Source of the DNA: an uncultured Clostridia bacterium
GTDB taxonomy: Bacteria > Bacillota > Clostridia > TANB77 > CAG-508
DNA: 19,016 nucleotides
Assembly: GCA_948517135.1 (NCBI GenBank)
Contig: CAORJJ010000038.1
Coordinates: forward strand, 1 to 19,016
Reading direction: 5' to 3'
Below, one piece after another: positions 1-7,886 of the stretch (position 1 is the first letter of the stretch; each line of letters begins with the position of its first letter). The notes below the pieces were generated by a model. That model had not been told where the DNA came from. It ran no database searches and worked only from the letters and a program-made list of their open reading frames with translations. The position numbers and the translations under genes are program-made.

Positions 1-54
1 CAAAAAAACTAATCATTTATATATTAACTTTAAGATTATTTTAGGAGATATTTT

Positions 55-1608
55 ATGGAAGAAATTGTTGTGTTTTCTGAGATTAAAGTTTTAATTTTAG
101 CAATTATGGCAACTTTAATTTTTACAGGAATTCTTAAATATAAAAAAATTTCAAAAGAAAAAGCAAAAGGTTTTTTCTTAATTTATATACTCTTTATTAT
201 TAGTTTAGGTATTTTGTATTATTTTAAAGGAATGTTTATTCCATCTCATCTTTTTTCATGTGTTTGGGTTGTATTTAGTATACTTAGTATTTTTATTTTA
301 AAGAAACTGAAAATTTATGAAACAAAATTTGGAATATTTTTTGTTTTTTTATCAATATTTGCTGTTCAGATTGGTTATATAGCCTATACGCCATTTTGGG
401 CTAGACAACATGATAGTAGAGACTTTATGAATTATCAATTTGGTGGTCATTTTGGTTATATTGGTTATATATTTTTTAATAATCATTTGCCTATTGGTAA
501 TCCAACTGATTATTGGTGTTTTTTCAATCCACCGTTTTTTTATATAGTATCAGCACTTTTTATGAAATTTCAAATGCTTTTTAACTTTACTATTGAACAA
601 GGTTTAGAAAATCTTCAAATATTATCAGTTTTATATACTACTATTTTTATAATTTATGTATATAGAATTTTAAAAGAAGTAAATATAAAGAAAGTTATAA
701 TACCATTAATATTATTTGTTGGTCTTTCTCCTGCAATAGTTATAATGTCTGGAAGCTTAAATAATGATATTTTATCAATAATGTTATCTACAATGGCGAT
801 ATTTTATTGTATTAAATGGTATCAAACTGATTTGCTAAGTGATTTAATAAAAATTGCAATTACTATTTCTCTTGCAATTATGACTAAAATTAGTACAGCC
901 CTTATTGCAGTTGCAATTGCTATAGTTTTTTTGGTCAAAGTTATCAAAAATAGAAATGATATAAAAAGATATGTAAAATATTTTTCAATTTTTGCATTAA
1001 TTTCATTACCAATAGGATTATGGTTTCCTATTAAAAACCTTATTTTGTATAATATTCCTATTACATATGTTCAATCAGTTGATGAAGATAATGATGCAAA
1101 TATTTCTAAATATTCAATTTTGGAAAGATTATTTTATGTACAAGATGGACAATTAGAAAGTATTAATATAAATATGAGTAAAGAAAAAGCTGAATATAAT
1201 ATTTTACTAACAACATTAAAATCATATATTGTTGATGAGCAAATTGATTATGAAAATAGTGGTACTTTAAAGGTAATAATTCCATTAATTTTTATATGCC
1301 TAGCAATAATATCAATTTTATTTGTAATAAATTTAGTATATGTTTTGAAAAATTATAAGGAAATTAATAATGGCTGGATTTTATTTTTCTTATTATTACT
1401 TGTTTTAGAAATAATATCATATCTAAAATTTTGTTTTGATTATCCATTTACTTTCACAATGAATTTTAGATACATAGTTCCTACTTTAATTTCATATACA
1501 GTCATAACTGGAACTGCTTGTGAAAAAAATAATAAATTATTAACAATAAATACATCAATAATAATTATATTTGTTTTATTATCAATATTTATGTTTACTG
1601 AAATTTAG
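55..1608 (+). CDS. Multi-pass membrane protein, GT39/PMT-like glycosyltransferase (putative)
   Basis: A 517-residue, strongly hydrophobic protein with roughly ten or more membrane segments starting near residues 10-28, 40-58 and 65-83. The first large extracytoplasmic loop has an acidic pair in HDSRDF (D120, D123) and then NPPFFYIVSALF at about residues 158-169. This resembles the acidic loop and PPL-Y segment of ArnT/PMT-type glycosyltransferases, which move sugars from polyprenyl-phosphate donors to envelope acceptors. That assignment is by pattern only; acceptor and donor are unknown. The start is supported by AGGAGA seven bases upstream. It is the only plus-strand gene, and its last codons GAA ATT TAG lie inside repeat copy A, followed by a strong terminator. 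It could be another polytopic envelope glycosyltransferase or a polymerase-like protein. Confidence 0.6.
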   Translation: MEEIVVFSEIKVLILAIMATLIFTGILKYKKISKEKAKGFFLIYILFIISLGILYYFKGMFIPSHLFSCVWVVFSILSIFILKKLKIYETKFGIFFVFLSIFAVQIGYIAYTPFWARQHDSRDFMNYQFGGHFGYIGYIFFNNHLPIGNPTDYWCFFNPPFFYIVSALFMKFQMLFNFTIEQGLENLQILSVLYTTIFIIYVYRILKEVNIKKVIIPLILFVGLSPAIVIMSGSLNNDILSIMLSTMAIFYCIKWYQTDLLSDLIKIAITISLAIMTKISTALIAVAIAIVFLVKVIKNRNDIKRYVKYFSIFALISLPIGLWFPIKNLILYNIPITYVQSVDEDNDANISKYSILERLFYVQDGQLESININMSKEKAEYNILLTTLKSYIVDEQIDYENSGTLKVIIPLIFICLAIISILFVINLVYVLKNYKEINNGWILFFLLLLVLEIISYLKFCFDYPFTFTMNFRYIVPTLISYTVITGTACEKNNKLLTINTSIIIIFVLLSIFMFTEI

Positions 1609-1627
1609 AGTCAGTCGAAAAATTTCA
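1599..1627 (+). repeat. Dispersed 29-bp palindrome, copy A
   Basis: TGAAATTT and AAATTTCA arms around a 13-base centre. It matches copy E with two differences (GAGTC against GGGAC in the centre). It contains the last two codons and the TAG stop of the preceding membrane-protein gene. It is inverted relative to copy B and lies 19 bases before the terminator hairpin. Confidence 0.85.
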
Positions 1628-1645
1628 TTTTCAATTTATAATTAA

Positions 1646-1686
1646 GAGAGGTCTTAAAATGTTACTTTTAAGACCTCTCATTTTTT
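1646..1686 (+). terminator. Intrinsic terminator after the GT39-like gene
   Basis: A perfect 14-bp stem (1646-1659 with 1666-1679) and a six-base loop, followed on the plus strand by A and six T. The minus-strand side lacks a clean T run, but the stem may also stop transcripts coming from the convergent dGTPase gene. Confidence 0.92.
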
Positions 1687-1688
1687 GA

Positions 1689-2870
1689 TTAAAATCTGAT
1701 TATTTTGTTATACATATCAATTGCATAGTTATCTGTCATTCCAGAGATGTAATAAATAATTGCTTTGTAATATTCTTTTTCGTCTTCGATATCAAAAATG
1801 ACACTGTTGAGATTAATACCAGGACGCACTTTGTTCCAATAATTTGAAAGCCATAGTTCAAAGTCTCCCATCAGATCTGGTGCTATCTTTCGCATTTTGT
1901 CCCGATTTGTATATGATTCTTTTAAAAACTCATAAATGCTTTTCAGTACCAAATCAAAGAATTTTGTTGCCTCAATAAGCTTATCTGTTAAGTAAATATT
2001 TTTGTAATTAAACTTTTTAATCTCCTTAACAAGATAAAACATATCATCAGAGAAACATAATCCTTTTTCAGGAGTTGAGTTTGTACACAAATCATATATT
2101 AAATCGTTTATGAGTACTGTGTTGTTTATTACTCCAGTTGAGCCATGATTTAATAGTTTCTTAAGATCTTTTAAGTGCTCGTCTAAAAGACCTAAAGTAA
2201 TGGCATCTGCGATATCTCTTCCCAAGTAGGAAATTTTATCTGCAACCTTTACAACACAAGCTTCCCATGTATATGGAGCATACTGATTGGGAATTTGATA
2301 ATATTTCAAATCAATGTATTCTTCTCTTGGTCTTATTGCATTCTCATCAATTTCGCCACAATGAGATATAATTCCATCTCTAACAGCGTATGTGAGATTC
2401 ATGTTTTGGAGATTTCCATTTGGATCTTCCAAAAGCTCAAACTTATCGACCATTTCCAAACCATTTCTCTCATGCCAAAATTTTTCTCCAATATCTCTTA
2501 CAGATAATTCTGACAAGATTTTTTCACCCTGATGTCCAAATGGACTGTGCCCCATATCATGCCCATTTGCAATGGATTTGGTAAGTTCAACATTAAGACC
2601 AAAAGCTTTTGCAGTTGTATAACTTACGGAGTCTACATGAATTACATGTTCTATCCTTGTACAAATATGATCATTCCGTGGTGAGAAAAATACTTGTGTT
2701 TTGTGCTTAAGTCTCCTGTAAGATGTGCTGTGTATGATTCTCGTATAATCCCGTTCAAATTCAGAACGAATATCATTTTTTCGTGAATATAGTGGTCTTT
2801 CTCTTGAGATGATATTCTGCCACTTGGGATTTTGTTCTGTTGCTGCATAGTTTGTAAACGCTTTATCCAT
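1689..2870 (-). CDS. dgt: dGTPase-like HD-domain deoxynucleotide triphosphohydrolase
   Basis: A 393-residue protein of the deoxyguanosinetriphosphate triphosphohydrolase-like family, which cleaves dNTPs to the nucleoside and triphosphate and so sets dNTP pools. The HD metal site is visible: H75 in RIEHVIHVD, H104-D105 in NGHDMGHSPFGHQGE, and D211 in VVKVADKISYLGRDI. Length fits the shorter, dGTPase-like branch. The ATG at 2870 has AAAGGATG just upstream. The gene has its own promoter with a paired 11-bp repeat. Its G+C is clearly higher than its surroundings (hand count 27/60 at 2521-2580 and 24/60 at 1861-1920, against 11/60 at 4021-4080), so horizontal acquisition is likely. Family members have roles in DNA-precursor balance and, in some cases, phage defence; the sequence does not decide between these. 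Confidence 0.93.
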   Translation of the reverse strand: MDKAFTNYAATEQNPKWQNIISRERPLYSRKNDIRSEFERDYTRIIHSTSYRRLKHKTQVFFSPRNDHICTRIEHVIHVDSVSYTTAKAFGLNVELTKSIANGHDMGHSPFGHQGEKILSELSVRDIGEKFWHERNGLEMVDKFELLEDPNGNLQNMNLTYAVRDGIISHCGEIDENAIRPREEYIDLKYYQIPNQYAPYTWEACVVKVADKISYLGRDIADAITLGLLDEHLKDLKKLLNHGSTGVINNTVLINDLIYDLCTNSTPEKGLCFSDDMFYLVKEIKKFNYKNIYLTDKLIEATKFFDLVLKSIYEFLKESYTNRDKMRKIAPDLMGDFELWLSNYWNKVRPGINLNSVIFDIEDEKEYYKAIIYYISGMTDNYAIDMYNKIIRF

Positions 2871-2909
2871 ATCTGCATCCTTTCTTTTAATTAAATTGAA
2901 AAGTTTTAT

Positions 2910-2947
2910 TGGTTACATAATATTAACATTATATCATGGTTACATAA
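2910..2947 (-). promoter_or_regulatory. Paired operator-like direct repeats at the dGTPase promoter
   Basis: Two identical 11-mers, TTATGTAACCA on the minus strand, at 2937-2947 and 2910-2920, 27 bases apart. The first fills the spacer between the -35 and -10 boxes and the second lies just downstream of the expected transcription start. That placement suits a repressor. The regulator is not recognised. Confidence 0.55.
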
Positions 2948-2956
2948 AATGGTCAA
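2928..2956 (-). promoter_or_regulatory. Sigma-A-type promoter of the dGTPase gene
   Basis: TTGACC (2951-2956), a 17-base spacer and TATAAT (2928-2933) on the minus strand. The expected start is near 2921, giving a leader of about 50 bases before the ATG at 2870. Confidence 0.8.
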
Positions 2957-2985
2957 TGAAATTTAAGACACGTCCCTAAATTTCA
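2957..2985 (+). repeat. Dispersed 29-bp palindrome, copy B
   Basis: TGAAATTT and AAATTTCA ends with GTCCC in the centre; the most symmetrical copy. It supplies the final GAA ATT TAG of the phosphatase gene on the minus strand and ends one base upstream of the dGTPase -35 box. It is in the same orientation as copies C, D and F. Confidence 0.85.
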
Positions 2986-3437
2986 CTTTTACAATATTTT
3001 TTTAAGAAACATTTACATCCTTCTAAAATATCTTCATATGTTTTATCGAAATTTCCAGTATACCAAGGATCTGCAATATCTCTAGGATTGTCAGAAAAAT
3101 CTAGTAATTTGTATACTTTGTTATCAACGTCATTTCCAATAATTCTAATAATATTTTTTACATTATAATCTTCCATTCCTATAATATAATCATATTTTTC
3201 ATAATCTTCTTTTTTTAACTTTACTGCAACTCTATTTTCAACAGGCACATTCATTTGACTTAATTTTCGTATTGTTCCAAAATGTACTCCATTCCCTATT
3301 TCTTCATTACTTGTGGCACTAGAACAAATATAAAATTCATCAGACAAATGTTCTTTTCTTACAAGATCTTTTAGTACAAATTCTGCCATTGGAGAACGGC
3401 AAATATTTCCTAAACATACAAACATAACTTTTATCAT
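2976..3437 (-). CDS. Low-molecular-weight protein tyrosine phosphatase
   Basis: A 153-residue cytoplasmic phosphatase. The P-loop C8-LGNIC-R14-S15 is at the N-terminus (VCLGNICRSP), with the general-acid loop ADPWYTGNF near the C-terminus (D123-P124). These are the catalytic cysteine, arginine and aspartate of the LMW-PTP family, which hydrolyses phosphotyrosine via a cysteinyl-phosphate intermediate. Length is normal for the family. The start is set by TTAGGAGATGAAAAATG. A consensus promoter lies directly upstream, so it is expressed on its own rather than with the ABC transporter genes. Its last residues, Ser-Glu-Ile, and the stop come from repeat copy B. No cognate tyrosine kinase is in the window, so the substrate is unknown. 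Confidence 0.95.
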   Translation of the reverse strand: MIKVMFVCLGNICRSPMAEFVLKDLVRKEHLSDEFYICSSATSNEEIGNGVHFGTIRKLSQMNVPVENRVAVKLKKEDYEKYDYIIGMEDYNVKNIIRIIGNDVDNKVYKLLDFSDNPRDIADPWYTGNFDKTYEDILEGCKCFLKKYCKSEI

Positions 3438-3472
3438 TTTTCATCTCCTAATTTTTAATAATTTATTTTTTT

Positions 3473-3500
3473 ATTATATCTCAAAAAAAATCCTTGTCAA
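3473..3500 (-). promoter_or_regulatory. Consensus promoter of the phosphatase gene
   Basis: TTGACA (3495-3500), a 16-base spacer and TATAAT (3473-3478) on the minus strand, directly after the terminator of the upstream ABC operon. The leader would be about 28 bases. Confidence 0.85.
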
Positions 3501-3533
3501 ATGAAAAGAGACTTCACTGAATGAAGTCTCTTT
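3501..3533 (-). terminator. Terminator of the bceAB-type operon
   Basis: A perfect 12-bp stem (3505-3516 with 3522-3533) with a five-base loop. On the minus strand it is followed by TTTTCATTT. It lies two bases beyond repeat copy C, and its sequence is closely related to the hairpin at 18158-18186. Confidence 0.85.
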
Positions 3534-3535
3534 AG

Positions 3536-3564
3536 TGAAATTTTTCGAGCGTCCCTAAATTTCA
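3536..3564 (+). repeat. Dispersed 29-bp palindrome, copy C
   Basis: TGAAATTTTTCGAGCG plus CCCTAAATTTCA type, differing from copy D at one base. It gives the permease gene its last two codons and stop (GAA ATT TAG on the minus strand). Together with the neighbouring hairpin it forms a composite that recurs at 18158-18216. Confidence 0.9.
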
Positions 3565-5687
3565 TCTTTTATTATATTTTTACTTCCAAAATATGTTGCA
3601 AAGAAATAAGAACCATAAATTACTCCTATTGCTAAAACTGTAGCTATTACTGATGGTAATAAATCTTGTTCACTTGCTATTCCAGCTAAAGTTTTGATTG
3701 CAAATTGAATTCCAAATATTGAATGAATAATTGCTAAAATAAGTGGCATTCCGAAAAATATTCCAATTTGAGTAAACAATGAACTGTTTATCATCTTTTC
3801 ATCACAACCAATTTTTCTTAAGATTGTATATCTTTGCTTGTTATCTGAACTTTCTGTTAATTGTTGTATTGCAAGAATTGCACTGCTTGCAATTAAGAAA
3901 ATAATTCCCAAATATATTGCTATAAAAGTTATAATTGTTACTAAGCCTATACTTGATTCCATTATAGTTGTTTTTGTAAGTCCATCAAGCACTAATCCTT
4001 TAGCATCTAAACTCTGAATTAAATTAGAATTATTTTCTGCAAATATTTTATGAATTTCAGAATATTCTTCTTCTGAATTTGAATTAAAGTTTGCAGACAT
4101 GAAAGCCATTTCTTTCATATCATCTGTTAGATTGCAATTATCTGGTACTAATATAATTCCTGTATTTACATGGTTTGTAGACATTACTACAAATCCTTCC
4201 ATGCATTCATTATATTTTGATTTATATTGTTTTCCTGCAATATCTAAAATTTTTGTGCTATCAGCTAAAACTTCATTTCTAACTTCTTTCATACTTTTAA
4301 AATCACAAAGCATAATAAATTCATCATCATTTAATTCATATTCTTTTATTCCATACAATTTTGCAATTTTATTATAGTCTGATATTTTTATAATCTCCTC
4401 AGCTGTATTATATTGCAAATTTGGATAAGTTGCTCTAATATTTTCTATTTTATCTCCAAAGAAAACTTCCCATGTTAATTCTGGGAGTGTATATACATTA
4501 ATTTCTGTTACATCTTTTAATATACTCATATCTAGTCCACAATCTATTAATGTATCTACAACAGTCTTTTTTGAATCGTTTCTTTGTAAATCAGTATATA
4601 CTACTTCTTCTCCCCATCTAGTTACACTTTTTTCAGGAAGATTTGCAGTTTTATATAAATTTATATCTACTGGTGTCATTTCAATTAGTTCTCTTTGCAT
4701 TGTATTTCTCAAAGCTAAACTAGACGATAATATTGAAATTGTCATAAATAACATTAAACAAATAATGCTCATGCTGATTACTGTGGTATTAATTTTATTA
4801 TTCAATTGTCTTAATACAAACATATTTGTACCATTTAAATAAATTCCTTTTACAGATTGAACAGCAGTTAAAATAAATCCAGATACTGACCAAAATACTC
4901 CTATTGTTCCAACTATTCCCATTAATATTGGTGGTAATAATTTATTAGCAGTATTTAAAGTATTAAAGTTTGCTGTAACAGTCCAATAAGCATACCCTAG
5001 TATAGATGCAGATATAATAAATATTAAAATTGAAATTATAGGATTTTTTATTTTTACAGTTTCATTCTTTTTGCTAGCATGTAAAAGGTTAATTAATTTA
5101 TATCTTGAAACAGTTGCTGTATTAAATATCATAACAGCTAAATACATTACAGCAAAGTAAATACAAGTTTTTATACAAGCTTCTTTTGAAAAAATAAATT
5201 GAAAATCCGTCATATCTGCTTCAAACATTTTAGCTACAAGTATAGACATAAATTGAGAACCAAATACACCAATTACAATACCTACAAAAAGTGATATAAT
5301 TCCTATAAGTATTGTTTCTAGTAAAATGATTGTTGATATTTGTCTTTTTTCCATTCCAAGTAACATATATATTCCAAACTCTTTTTTTCTTCTATTTATT
5401 AAGAAATTATTTGCATACACTATTAATAATCCTAAAACTACTGCAACAAAAACTGATACCATTCCAAGCATACTTATCATTAATTTTACTAATAGACGAG
5501 TAGATTCTGAGACTCTAAGCATTGCCTCTTGGCTATCTAATGAGTTAAACATATAAAATATAGCAACACCTAAAACTAATGTTAAAAAATAAATTCCATA
5601 ATCTTTTATACTTTTTTTCATGTTATTAAAAGATAATGTACATATTAAATTTTTACTTGATGATTTTTTCTCTTCGTTATAAGACAT
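3555..5687 (-). CDS. bceB: BceB-type FtsX-like ABC permease for antimicrobial peptides
   Basis: A 710-residue permease of the BceB/VraG class. Membrane segments appear near residues 30-48, 65-90, 115-140, 150-185 and 215-235, with more following. Then a large extracytoplasmic domain spans about residues 325-575, and three helices lie near the C-terminus. In this family the large domain recognises bacitracin- or lantibiotic-type peptides bound to lipid II-cycle intermediates. The permease also forms a sensory complex with a BceS-type kinase. The start codon overlaps the end of the ATPase gene by 11 bases (ATGTCTTATAA), with GGAGGTGA inside that gene as ribosome site, so the two are translationally coupled. 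The C-terminal Asp-Glu-Ile and the stop lie in repeat copy C. Confidence 0.93.
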   Translation of the reverse strand: MSYNEEKKSSSKNLICTLSFNNMKKSIKDYGIYFLTLVLGVAIFYMFNSLDSQEAMLRVSESTRLLVKLMISMLGMVSVFVAVVLGLLIVYANNFLINRRKKEFGIYMLLGMEKRQISTIILLETILIGIISLFVGIVIGVFGSQFMSILVAKMFEADMTDFQFIFSKEACIKTCIYFAVMYLAVMIFNTATVSRYKLINLLHASKKNETVKIKNPIISILIFIISASILGYAYWTVTANFNTLNTANKLLPPILMGIVGTIGVFWSVSGFILTAVQSVKGIYLNGTNMFVLRQLNNKINTTVISMSIICLMLFMTISILSSSLALRNTMQRELIEMTPVDINLYKTANLPEKSVTRWGEEVVYTDLQRNDSKKTVVDTLIDCGLDMSILKDVTEINVYTLPELTWEVFFGDKIENIRATYPNLQYNTAEEIIKISDYNKIAKLYGIKEYELNDDEFIMLCDFKSMKEVRNEVLADSTKILDIAGKQYKSKYNECMEGFVVMSTNHVNTGIILVPDNCNLTDDMKEMAFMSANFNSNSEEEYSEIHKIFAENNSNLIQSLDAKGLVLDGLTKTTIMESSIGLVTIITFIAIYLGIIFLIASSAILAIQQLTESSDNKQRYTILRKIGCDEKMINSSLFTQIGIFFGMPLILAIIHSIFGIQFAIKTLAGIASEQDLLPSVIATVLAIGVIYGSYFFATYFGSKNIIKDEI

Positions 5688-6444
5688 TGTTCAAATCACC
5701 TCCAAGAAGTGTTTGCACTTCTATAATTTTTTCAAAAAACTCTTTTCTTGAATTGTTTCCTTTTATTAATTCATTAAAAATTTTACCATCTTTAATAAAT
5801 AAAATTCTATTGGCATAAGAGGCTGAAAATGCATCATGTGTAACTAAAAGAATTGTTGCATCAAATTTTTCGTTTAAATTTTCAAAACTTTCTAATAATT
5901 GACGACTAGATTTTGAATCTAATGCTCCTGTTGGTTCATCTGCTAAAATTAATTTTGGATTTGTTATAATTGCTCTGCTTGATGCTATCCTTTGCTTTTG
6001 TCCACCAGATACTTGATATGGATATTTATTTAAAATTTCCTCTATTCCAAGATTTCTCGCAATTTCTATAACTCTTCTATCAATTTCCTTTGGAGAAACT
6101 TTTTGAATTGTAAGAGCTAAAGCAATATTTTCATAAGCAGTTAAAGTATCTAACAAGTTAAAATCTTGAAAAACAAATCCTAATTCTTCTCTTCTAAATT
6201 TGTTTAAATTATTTCCTTTTAATCTAGTAATATCTTTATTATTAATAATAATTTTTCCTGATGTAACTCTATCAATTGTTGATATACAATTTAAAAGAGT
6301 TGTTTTACCACTTCCGCTTGCTCCCATTATTCCGACAAACTCACCTTTTGTAACATCAAAACTAATATTGCTTATAGCTTTAGTTAAATTGGATTTATTA
6401 CCATAATATTTTTCGATGTTTTGCACTTCTAAAACTTTTTCCAT
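5677..6444 (-). CDS. bceA: BceA-type ABC transporter ATPase
   Basis: A 255-residue ATP-binding subunit of the MacB/BceA group. Walker A is GASGSGKTT (K47), the Q-loop is VFQDFN (Q93), the signature is VSGGQKQR (145-152), Walker B is LILADEP (E170) and the H-loop histidine is H203 in LVTHD. It powers the permease encoded immediately downstream; the exporter frees cell-wall precursor targets from peptide antibiotics. The ATG at 6444 gives the usual N-terminal EVQNIEKYYG strand. The upstream region carries a BceR-type operator and a weak -35 promoter, as expected for an activator-dependent gene. The small gene at 6602-6799 separates it from its kinase and regulator genes. Confidence 0.95.
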   Translation of the reverse strand: MEKVLEVQNIEKYYGNKSNLTKAISNISFDVTKGEFVGIMGASGSGKTTLLNCISTIDRVTSGKIIINNKDITRLKGNNLNKFRREELGFVFQDFNLLDTLTAYENIALALTIQKVSPKEIDRRVIEIARNLGIEEILNKYPYQVSGGQKQRIASSRAIITNPKLILADEPTGALDSKSSRQLLESFENLNEKFDATILLVTHDAFSASYANRILFIKDGKIFNELIKGNNSRKEFFEKIIEVQTLLGGDLNNVL

Positions 6445-6483
6445 TCTAAAATCATTTCCCTTCTTTTATTTTTTTGTAATTAA

Positions 6484-6549
6484 AGTATACTACTATATTA
6501 ATTTTCAAACCATTGATTTTACTTACTATAACCTTTCATTTTTGTAAGA
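6484..6549 (-). promoter_or_regulatory. bceAB-type promoter with BceR-type operator
   Basis: -10 TATACT at 6484-6489 with a poor -35 (TGGTTT, 6507-6512). Upstream is the inverted repeat CCTTTCA-TTTT-TGTAAGA (plus strand, 6532-6549), two mismatches from TCTTACA-N4-TGTAAGA. An extra half-site ACTTACT (6521-6527) lies 11 bases nearer the promoter. The distance from operator to -10 is 42 bases, the same as at 13173-13238. Confidence 0.7.
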
Positions 6550-6585
6550 AAAAGAAATCAACTGGTGGGAAATTCCCACCAGTTG
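6547..6585 (-). terminator. Terminator of the small 65-residue gene
   Basis: CAACTGGTGGG paired with CCCACCAGTTG (6559-6585, 11-bp stem, five-base loop), followed on the minus strand by ATTTCTTTTTC. It isolates the small gene from the bceAB-type operon, and its T-rich tail runs straight into the operator. Confidence 0.85.
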
Positions 6586-6601
6586 TTGCGTCTGTAAACA
6601 T

Positions 6602-6799
6602 TTATTCCTTCTTAATATGGTAATTGTACAAAATAAGGCATATTGCCCAAAATGTGCTGTTCAGCTGTATAGCAATATCTTTGTGTGGCTGTCGCTGAAT
6701 CTTTTTGTTCAGAATGCTTCTGGTTTTCAGCGTTGCCAGTGTATACACTGCGCTTCCTGCAACCAATTTTGCTATCCGTCTCTTTTCCATATTTGTCAT
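6602..6799 (-). CDS. Small uncharacterised protein, 65 residues
   Basis: A basic N-terminal half (KRRIAKLVAGSAVYTLATLKTRS) followed by LNKKIQRQPHKD and a hydrophobic C-terminal stretch at about residues 47-60 (FWAICLILYNYHI) that could be a membrane helix or amphipathic anchor. No family is recognised. The gene is well supported: AGGAGGTAGACATTATG at the start, a consensus promoter upstream and a strong terminator downstream. Its G+C is higher than its surroundings (24/60 by hand at 6661-6720), like the dGTPase gene, so it may have arrived separately. It sits between the kinase and ATPase genes of the Bce-type module but has its own transcription signals. An accessory role in that module is possible but unproven. 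Confidence 0.8.
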   Translation of the reverse strand: MTNMEKRRIAKLVAGSAVYTLATLKTRSILNKKIQRQPHKDIAIQLNSTFWAICLILYNYHIKKE

Positions 6800-6828
6800 A
6801 ATGTCTACCTCCTATTTTTTATAGAACT

Positions 6829-6857
6829 ATTATAACATATTTTTTTATATTTATCAA
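6829..6857 (-). promoter_or_regulatory. Promoter of the small 65-residue gene
   Basis: TTGATA (6852-6857), a 17-base spacer and TATAAT (6829-6834) on the minus strand. It lies between the kinase stop codon and the small gene; no terminator is visible after the kinase gene. Confidence 0.82.
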
Positions 6858-6863
6858 ATTATG

Positions 6864-7883
6864 TTAATTAATATCTATAAAACTACTGTTAGGAAAAATT
6901 AAACTTATTTCAGTTCCTTCAATTTCTTTTGATGATCCATGTATTGAAATTCCTAATTTATCACATAAATTTTTACATAGATATAATCCAATTCCAGTTG
7001 ATTTTTTATTTGAAATTCGTCCATTTGTTCCAGTAAATCCTTTTTCAAATATTCTATTTATTTCTCCTTCTTTTATTCCAATTCCATTATCTTTTATATA
7101 TAGAATAACATTTTCTTTCTGCTTTTCAGAATAAATATCAAGTTGCAAATTTACATCTTTTTTACGATATTTTACACTATTTTGAATTATTTGGTTTAAA
7201 ATGAAGGTAACCCATTTATTATCAGTATTAACTTCATTTTCTAAATCATGTAAATTTAAAATTACTTTTTCTTCTATTAGAATATTTTTATTTCTTTTTA
7301 TACTTTCATTAACTATTTCTTGTAATTTTATTTTCTTTATATAGTAGTCTTTTTCAACTGCATTGCTTCTTGCATAAAATAAAGCTTGTTCAATATAATT
7401 TTCTATTTTATCTAACTCTTCATCAATATTTTCTGTAACTTTAGATTTATTATTTTCAATAATCATTTTGCTAGTAGCTAATGGAATTTTTATTTCATGA
7501 ATCCATAGTTCTATATATTCTTTATAATCTTCTTGTAAATATTTATATTTGTTTACATTTTCTATCATAGATTTATTTACTTGAATTAATATATCTTCTA
7601 AAATTTTTCCCTCTATAAAATAAGGTTCATTAATTATTTCTGTAATTAAATATTTATCTTCTAGCTCATCTAAAATATTATTGATATTAGAATAATATTC
7701 ATTTTTTTGTAAATATTCTATTAAAAGACCTGTAAAATACATAATAAAAATTATAATTGGAATATATATTTTTATAAAAATTGCAAACTTATACATTATC
7801 AAGAAAATTTCTATTGTTGCTAAAGCAAATATTAATAAGATAATTTGAATGATTTTCTCTTCAATAAAATCTTTAAATTTCAT
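6864..7883 (-). CDS. bceS: BceS-type intramembrane-sensing histidine kinase
   Basis: A 339-residue kinase with two closely spaced membrane helices (about residues 11-31 and 36-56) and almost no extracytoplasmic loop. This is the hallmark of kinases that sense through a partner BceAB transporter. The phosphorylated histidine is H129 in ELWIHEIKIPLA. The ATP-binding domain shows the N-box (LNQIIQNSVKY), G1 (KDNGIGIKEG), F-box (IFEKGFTG) and G2 (STGIGLYLC). It should phosphorylate the regulator encoded just upstream: the regulator stop and the kinase ATG are three bases apart, with GAAGGTTAG as ribosome site. The pair is transcribed separately from the transporter genes. Confidence 0.94.
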   Translation of the reverse strand: MKFKDFIEEKIIQIILLIFALATIEIFLIMYKFAIFIKIYIPIIIFIMYFTGLLIEYLQKNEYYSNINNILDELEDKYLITEIINEPYFIEGKILEDILIQVNKSMIENVNKYKYLQEDYKEYIELWIHEIKIPLATSKMIIENNKSKVTENIDEELDKIENYIEQALFYARSNAVEKDYYIKKIKLQEIVNESIKRNKNILIEEKVILNLHDLENEVNTDNKWVTFILNQIIQNSVKYRKKDVNLQLDIYSEKQKENVILYIKDNGIGIKEGEINRIFEKGFTGTNGRISNKKSTGIGLYLCKNLCDKLGISIHGSSKEIEGTEISLIFPNSSFIDIN

Positions 7884-7886
7884 ATT

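Noticed and set aside
2295..2507. Plus-strand frame inside the dGTPase gene
   Set aside because: Antisense to conserved HD-protein coding sequence, no ribosome site and no recognisable domain.
2651..2878. Minus-strand frame of 75 codons overlapping the start of the dGTPase gene
   Set aside because: It is an alternative frame over the conserved dGTPase N-terminus and shows no family features.
4099..4377. Plus-strand frame of 92 codons inside the permease gene
   Set aside because: Antisense to the BceB-type coding region; no ribosome site; composition is that of the complement of a membrane protein gene.
6617..6835. Plus-strand 72-codon frame rich in cysteine (CPKC, CQCIHCASC), resembling a zinc-binding protein
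   Set aside because: It is antisense to the well-supported 65-residue gene, has no ribosome site, and its cysteines arise from the complement of that gene's codons.
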